Shown here piece by piece: positions 59,688-64,000 of a DNA stretch of 64,000 nt. The stretch's first letter is position 1. Every line of letters starts with the position of its first letter. Under the pieces are notes generated by a model. That model saw nothing but the letters and a program-made list of their open reading frames with translations, was not told the origin of the DNA and made no database searches. The position numbers and the translations under genes were made by a program. This DNA is from CAMLOF01 sp041913045 (GTDB lineage: Bacteria > Pseudomonadota > Gammaproteobacteria > Burkholderiales > Burkholderiaceae_C), in assembly GCA_041913045.1 (NCBI GenBank), contig JAYSGB010000001.1:211233-275232 (forward strand), read 5' to 3'.

Positions 59688-60254
59688 ATGCGCAAAACCC
59701 TGGCCGCCATCGCCGCCGCAACCCTGTCTCTTGGTGCTGCTCACGCTGCTGACTACGCCGTCGATCCGACCCACACCTTCGTGACCTTCGAGATCGGCCA
59801 CTTCGGCACGTCCACCAACCGCGGCCGCTTTGACAAGAAGGAAGGCACGATCCAGTTCGACCGTGCGGCCAAGACCGGCAAGGTGGACATCACCATCGAC
59901 ATCGCTTCCATCAACACCGGCACGGCAGCTTTCGACAAGCACCTGCAGAGCGCCGACCTGTTCGACGCAGCCAAGCACCCCAAGGCACGCTTCGTGTCTG
60001 ACAAGCTGGTGTTCAACGGCGACAAGGTGGCCGAGGTGCAGGGCCAGCTGACGCTGCTGGGCAAGACCCAGCCCGTGACGCTGAAGGCCAGCCAGTTCAA
60101 CTGCTACGAGAACCCCATGCTCAAGCGCGAAGTGTGTGGCGGCGACTTTGAAACCACCATCGACCGCACCGCTTTCGGCATGAACTACGGCGTGGACTGG
60201 GGCTTCCCCAAGAACGTGCGCCTGGTGATCCAGGCCGAAGCCGTCAAGCAGTGA
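59688..60254 (+). CDS. YceI family periplasmic protein, copy 2
   Basis: 188 aa with signal peptide RKTLAAIAAATLSLGAAHA and the standard YceI pattern YAVDPTHTFVTFEIGHFGTS, GRFDKKEGTIQFD, NPMLKREVCGGDFETTIDRT and NVRLVIQAEAV. Closer to the canonical YceI than copy 1. Likely binds a polyprenyl lipid in the periplasm; often linked with b-type cytochromes. Confidence 0.92.
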   Translation: MRKTLAAIAAATLSLGAAHAADYAVDPTHTFVTFEIGHFGTSTNRGRFDKKEGTIQFDRAAKTGKVDITIDIASINTGTAAFDKHLQSADLFDAAKHPKARFVSDKLVFNGDKVAEVQGQLTLLGKTQPVTLKASQFNCYENPMLKREVCGGDFETTIDRTAFGMNYGVDWGFPKNVRLVIQAEAVKQ

Positions 60255-60275
60255 TGGCCATGGGTTGAACGGGGT

Positions 60276-60587
60276 ATGCTCGCCGTCATCATGACGCTGA
60301 GCTACCTTGATTTCGACCGCAGTGAAGACACGCTGGGCACCGTCACCTTCGACGCGATGGCCAGCGTGCGGCCGGACGCTTTGGCCGCCGTGTGCGCAGA
60401 GATCGACACGGTGCTGGCTTGGGCGCAGGCCACCTTCCCCGGCATGCAAGGCCCGGTGGAAGAAGGCGCGGTTTGGGACTTTGACCGCAGAGAACAGGAC
60501 GACGATGGGCGCGTGCTGTTGACCCTCACACTCTCTGGTAACGCCGACTTTGCCGAGGCTTTTGAGCGGCGGTTTGGGGTTGGTTAG
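60276..60587 (+). CDS. Uncharacterised small protein
   Basis: 103 aa (98 if ATG 60291 is used). Acidic soluble protein without signal peptide (YLDFDRSEDTLGTVTFDAMAS, VWDFDRREQDDDGRVLLTLTLSG). Codon use fits the neighbours. I recall similar small proteins next to YceI or alone in Comamonadaceae, but no function. 21 bases after YceI copy 2. Confidence 0.6.
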   Translation: MLAVIMTLSYLDFDRSEDTLGTVTFDAMASVRPDALAAVCAEIDTVLAWAQATFPGMQGPVEEGAVWDFDRREQDDDGRVLLTLTLSGNADFAEAFERRFGVG

Positions 60588-60869
60588 CCTGTTCTCTGGT
60601 GCAGTTTGTATTGGCTCTGGTTTCGCTCGATAGGGGTGGGCGGGGCTGGCGGCCCGGGCATGCGTTCTCCGGCCCACGCTCGCGGGCACGCGCACAGGCG
60701 CGCTACGACCCTCTCGCAAACACCGCATGCAGATGGCCACCGTGCAGGCAGCCGCGAATCAGGCCTGCGCCCGCATGCCCGAACCACCAGCCCAAACGAG
60801 CAAGCTGGTCGTCAACGACATCAGGCGGACGCCGCCGTCGGCCTGGCGCGTGGTCTGCGAGAGGACCCT
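60588..60869. other. Gap without recognised gene
   Basis: 282 bases between the small protein and the convergent YkgJ gene. ORFs crossing it lack motifs, good starts and consistent codon use. No hairpin with T-run or RNA gene recognised. Confidence 0.5.
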
Positions 60870-61166
60870 TCAAACGCGCGGGGAGGTCTCCAATTCCAGC
60901 CTCCGCAGGAACAGCAGTGCGTGTTCCCGCGTCGTTCCGCACATCTCAAATGATGGCTGCAACCCCGAGCACACCGCCGGGCGCTCAGCCAGCCCGAAAA
61001 GCAGGCAGCGCAGATCGGCGTCCAGGTGCGGGCAGGGCACCCCAGCAGGTTTGCCATGCGGCAGGCCTGGCATCGGGCTGCTGATGGAGGGTTCGATGCA
61101 GCAGGCGGCACAACCGGGGCGGCAGCCCAGCGGTTCAATACCTGGGTTGGGGGAGGGGGCGGGCAT
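60870..61166 (-). CDS. YkgJ family cysteine cluster protein
   Basis: 98 aa. Seen: CRPGCAACC at the N terminus and further cysteines in VPCPHLD, LRCLLFG, VCSGLQP and EMCG, the pattern of the YkgJ family of putative zinc/iron-binding proteins. ATG 61166 preferred over 61199. Divergent from mnmG with an 80-base gap. Function unknown. Confidence 0.85.
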   Translation of the reverse strand: MPAPSPNPGIEPLGCRPGCAACCIEPSISSPMPGLPHGKPAGVPCPHLDADLRCLLFGLAERPAVCSGLQPSFEMCGTTREHALLFLRRLELETSPRV

Positions 61167-61246
61167 GGCCGGGATTGTCACGCAAAACGGGGGCATCAAG
61201 TAAAATCAAGGGTTTACCTGCGCCTGCTCCCACGGAGCCCCCTGCC

Positions 61247-63253
61247 ATGTTGTACCCCCAGGAATTTGATGTGATCGTCGTTGGCGGCGGTCACGCCGGG
61301 ACGGAGGCCGCCCTGGCCGCTGCCCGCATGGGTTGCCAGACCCTGCTGCTCAGCCACAACATCGAAACGTTGGGGCAGATGAGCTGCAACCCGTCCATCG
61401 GTGGCATCGGCAAAGGCCACCTGGTCAAAGAGGTGGATGCGCTGGGCGGTGCCATGGGCATTGCCACCGACGAGGGCGGCATCCAGTTCCGCATCCTCAA
61501 CAGCTCCAAGGGGCCGGCCGTGCGCGCCACCCGCGCCCAGGCCGACCGCATCCTGTACAAGGCCGCCATCCGCCGTCGCCTGGAAAACCAGCCCAACCTG
61601 ACCCTGTTCCAGCAGGCCGTTGACGACCTGATGGTGGAGGGCGACAAGGTGGTGGGTGCCGTCACGCAGGTGGGCATTCGCTTCCGGGGCCGGGCCGTGG
61701 TGCTCACGGCGGGCACCTTCCTGGATGGCAAGATCCACGTCGGGTTGAACAACTATTCCGGTGGCCGAGCGGGCGACCCGCCTGCAGTGAGCCTGTCGGG
61801 CCGCCTGAAGGAATTGAAGCTGCCGCAGGGCCGCCTGAAGACGGGCACCCCGCCGCGCCTGGATGGCCGCACCATCGACTTTTCCAAGTGCACCGAACAG
61901 CCGGGTGACGGCATGCCTGGCTCTGACACGGCCGATCGACCGGTGCCGGTGTTCAGCTTCATGGGCCGCGCCGACATGCACCCGCGCCAGTTGCCTTGCT
62001 GGATCACCCACACCAACGAGCGCACGCACGAAATCATCCGCTCCGGCTTTGACCGCAGCCCCATGTTCACCGGCAAGATCGAAGGGGTGGGGCCGCGCTA
62101 CTGCCCCAGCGTGGAAGACAAGATCAACCGCTTCGCCGACAAGGACAGCCACCAGATCTTCCTGGAGCCCGAGGGCCTGACGACAAACGAGTTCTACCCC
62201 AACGGTATCTCCACCAGCCTGCCGTTCGACATCCAGTACGCCCTGGTGCGCAGCATTCCCGGGCTGGAGAACGCGCACATCCTGCGCCCGGGCTACGCCA
62301 TCGAGTACGACTACTTCGACCCGCGCGAGCTGAAGAGCAGCTTCGAGACCAAGGCCATCCATGGCCTGTTCTTTGCCGGGCAGATCAACGGCACCACCGG
62401 TTACGAAGAGGCGGCGGCGCAGGGTCTGTTCGCGGGCATCAACGCCGCCCTGCAGGTGCGCGGTGATGGGCCGTGGTGCCCGCAGCGCGACGAAGCCTAC
62501 CTGGGCGTGCTGGTGGACGACCTGATCACCAAGGGCGTGACCGAACCCTACCGCATGTTCACCAGCCGGGCCGAGTTCCGTCTGCAGCTGCGCGAAGACA
62601 ACGCCGACATGCGCTTGACCGAAGCGGGCCGCCGCATGGGACTAGTCGACGACGAGCGTTGGGGTGCCTTCAACCGCAAGCGCGATGCTGTTTCACGTGA
62701 AACAGAGCGCTTGAAGTCCACCTGGGTGAACCCACGCATCCTTTCTGCCGCCGAGGCGGAGCGCGTTCTGGGCAAGTCCATCGAGCGGGAATACAACCTG
62801 TTCGACTTGTTGCGCCGCCCCGGTGTGGCCTATGCGGATTTGATGTCCATGGAAGGCGGGCGCTTCCAGCCCGTGGTGAAAGAGGGCACCAAGAACGCCG
62901 CCGTGCCTGTTTCACGTGAAACGTTGGGCGATCTGTACGAGCCCGTGCTGGAGCAGGTGGAGATTGCCGCCAAGTACGCGGGCTACATTGACCGCCAGCG
63001 CGACGAGGTGGAGCGTGCCGCCTATTACGAGAACCTGAAGCTGCCTGCCGACCTGGACTACATGCAGGTGGCGGCGCTGAGCATTGAGGCTCGGCAGAAG
63101 TTGAACAAGCACCGGCCTGAGACTCTGGGGCAGGCGTCCCGCATCTCGGGCATCACGCCTGCAAGCATCTCTTTGTTGCTCATCCACCTGAAGCGCGGCA
63201 AGTTCAAAGGCTTTACCGGCCCGGCGGATGCCGACGAGGCGGTGGCCGCATGA
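61247..63253 (+). CDS. mnmG: tRNA uridine-5-carboxymethylaminomethyl modification enzyme MnmG (GidA)
   Basis: 668 aa FAD protein that, with MnmE, modifies the wobble uridine of several tRNAs. Seen: FDVIVVGGGHAGTEAALAAARMG (FAD fold, residues 13-18 GGGHAG), MSCNPSIGGIGKGHLVKE, GRLKTGTPPRLDG and the C-terminal MnmE-binding helices ending SRISGITPASISLLL. ATG 61247 at the conserved start. Two parS-like sites lie within the gene. It overlaps rsmG by four bases. Confidence 0.97.
   Translation: MLYPQEFDVIVVGGGHAGTEAALAAARMGCQTLLLSHNIETLGQMSCNPSIGGIGKGHLVKEVDALGGAMGIATDEGGIQFRILNSSKGPAVRATRAQADRILYKAAIRRRLENQPNLTLFQQAVDDLMVEGDKVVGAVTQVGIRFRGRAVVLTAGTFLDGKIHVGLNNYSGGRAGDPPAVSLSGRLKELKLPQGRLKTGTPPRLDGRTIDFSKCTEQPGDGMPGSDTADRPVPVFSFMGRADMHPRQLPCWITHTNERTHEIIRSGFDRSPMFTGKIEGVGPRYCPSVEDKINRFADKDSHQIFLEPEGLTTNEFYPNGISTSLPFDIQYALVRSIPGLENAHILRPGYAIEYDYFDPRELKSSFETKAIHGLFFAGQINGTTGYEEAAAQGLFAGINAALQVRGDGPWCPQRDEAYLGVLVDDLITKGVTEPYRMFTSRAEFRLQLREDNADMRLTEAGRRMGLVDDERWGAFNRKRDAVSRETERLKSTWVNPRILSAAEAERVLGKSIEREYNLFDLLRRPGVAYADLMSMEGGRFQPVVKEGTKNAAVPVSRETLGDLYEPVLEQVEIAAKYAGYIDRQRDEVERAAYYENLKLPADLDYMQVAALSIEARQKLNKHRPETLGQASRISGITPASISLLLIHLKRGKFKGFTGPADADEAVAA
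62689..62704. other. parS site within mnmG (perfect)
   Basis: TGTTTCACGTGAAACA, identical to the consensus parS palindrome bound by chromosomal ParB. parAB genes commonly follow rsmG, just beyond the window. Confidence 0.85.
62908..62923. other. parS site within mnmG (15 of 16)
   Basis: TGTTTCACGTGAAACG, one mismatch at the last base from the parS consensus; 219 bases from the perfect site. Confidence 0.75.
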
Positions 63254-63915
63254 CGCACCCGTTGGAAGCCGGGTTGCGCGCCGGTGTGGCCAGCCTGGGG
63301 CTGGAACTTACGGAAGCGCAAGTCCAGACGCTGCTGGCTTACCAGGACTGGGTGGCCAAGTGGAACCGCGTCTATAACCTCACTGCCCTGCGTGACCCGC
63401 AGGAGATGCTGACCCACCACCTGCTGGACAGCCTAGCGGTGGTTCAACCCTTGCGGCGGCATCTTGCGCAACACCTGGCTCAAAGGGATGCCCAGCCGCG
63501 CCTGCTGGACGTGGGTTCCGGTGCCGGTTTGCCTGGCGTGGTGCTTGCCATCACTTGCCCTGAACTGGACGTGAGCTGTGTGGACACGGTGGCAAAGAAG
63601 GCGCTGTTCATTCAGCAGGTGGCCGCTGCCTTGCGCTTGCCCAACCTGCACGGTGTGCATGCCCGGGTGGAGACCTTGACGCAGCCTTTTGACGTGGTGA
63701 CTTCGCGGGCTTTTGCTTCGCTGGTGGACTTCACACAGTGGTCGGCCGGGGCGCTGGCAGAGCAGGGTGTTTGGATGGCCATGAAGGGCAAGGTGCCGCA
63801 GGACGAGATGGCTGCTTTGCCTGCCGGGGTGGAAGTGTTTCACGTGGAACCGTTGACCGTGCCGGGGCTGGATGCGGAGCGGTGCATTGTGTGGATGCGA
63901 CGTTCCGCTGTTTGA
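63250..63915 (+). CDS. rsmG: 16S rRNA (guanine-N7) methyltransferase RsmG (GidB)
   Basis: 221 aa SAM-dependent enzyme that methylates G527 of 16S rRNA. Seen: LAYQDWVAKWNRVYNLTALRDP, the SAM loop LLDVGSGAGLPGVVLAI, and VTSRAFASLVDF. The start ATGA overlaps the mnmG stop. A third parS-like site lies near its end. Confidence 0.96.
   Translation: MTHPLEAGLRAGVASLGLELTEAQVQTLLAYQDWVAKWNRVYNLTALRDPQEMLTHHLLDSLAVVQPLRRHLAQHLAQRDAQPRLLDVGSGAGLPGVVLAITCPELDVSCVDTVAKKALFIQQVAAALRLPNLHGVHARVETLTQPFDVVTSRAFASLVDFTQWSAGALAEQGVWMAMKGKVPQDEMAALPAGVEVFHVEPLTVPGLDAERCIVWMRRSAV
63836..63851. other. parS-like site within rsmG (14 of 16)
   Basis: TGTTTCACGTGGAACC, two mismatches from the parS consensus. Third site in about 1.2 kb. 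Confidence 0.5.
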
Positions 63916-64000
63916 CCTCGCGGGCTGCGGCAGGCCTGGCCCTGCGGGGGCTCATCCAGGGTGGTCGGCTTTGCCGACTTCGCTGTGTCTGACGGCCTGG

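Noticed and set aside
1..64000. CRISPR arrays, rRNA, tRNA, complete insertion sequences, prophage
   Set aside because: Looked for by eye; no regularly spaced repeats, cloverleaf-like genes, transposases with inverted ends or phage genes were recognised.

Overview
The window looks like chromosomal DNA of a high-GC betaproteobacterium, most likely a member of the Comamonadaceae (Hydrogenophaga/Acidovorax-like). This rests on protein character, gene content (Bug/TctC binding protein, DUF2917, DUF2938, DUF2798, MocR regulators, mnmG-rsmG) and high GC. No rRNA, tRNA, CRISPR array or intact insertion sequence was recognised. Two parts are visibly lower in GC: the left end (1 to about 960) and the decayed block at about 23.3-26.0 kb.

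Layout. 0-0.6 kb: 3' part of a retron/DRT-like reverse transcriptase cut by the window edge. 1.0-4.5 kb: arsA ATPase, a flavin reductase and a Fic enzyme. 4.6-8.4 kb: a MarR regulator and a three-gene osmoprotectant (ProVWX-like) ABC operon; a shared operator-like motif links the two promoters. 8.4-11.4 kb: PAS-GGDEF protein, a MerR-controlled pair of small membrane proteins, glutaredoxin. 11.4-13.3 kb: minCDE. 13.4-13.6 kb: a DnaA-box cluster beside an AT-rich tract. 13.7-17.6 kb: Spy-like protein and a CueR/CopZ/CopA copper module with two divergent 19-bp-spacer promoters. 17.7-23.3 kb: hemerythrin, class III aminotransferase, MFS transporter, agmatinase and an FAD amine oxidase. 23.3-26.0 kb: a gene graveyard (threonine dehydratase, FAA hydrolase, LysR and transaldolase remnants). 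26.1-27.5 kb: DUF2182/DUF1326 pair.

28.7-40.1 kb is a sugar-acid uptake and catabolism cluster under a GbpR-like LysR regulator: one TctC-type and two DctP-type binding proteins, one DctQM permease pair, a PdxA-like dehydrogenase, an enolase-superfamily acid-sugar dehydratase, a DapA-family dehydratase closely resembling L-2-keto-3-deoxyarabonate dehydratase, a beta-propeller protein, an amidohydrolase-type putative lactonase and an aldehyde dehydrogenase. Together they can be read as a Weimberg-type route: lactone -> sugar acid -> 2-keto-3-deoxy acid -> 2-oxoglutarate semialdehyde -> 2-oxoglutarate.

40.1-52.7 kb is a polyamine region: MocR regulator, PuuD-like hydrolase, PuuA-like synthetase, SpuC-like transaminase, PotFGHI-like transporter, LysR/DUF2917 pair and a PuuC-like dehydrogenase. 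52.7-58.4 kb holds two Crp/Fnr regulators. Both have a CRP-like R-E-x-V-x-R recognition helix, and each is followed directly by a perfect TGTGA-N6-TCACA palindrome ahead of the next gene (a GGDEF-EAL protein and a DUF2892 protein). 58.4-60.6 kb: cytochrome b561 and two YceI proteins. 60.9-63.9 kb: a YkgJ protein and mnmG-rsmG. Several parS-like sites lie in 59-64 kb, as expected near a chromosomal parABS locus.
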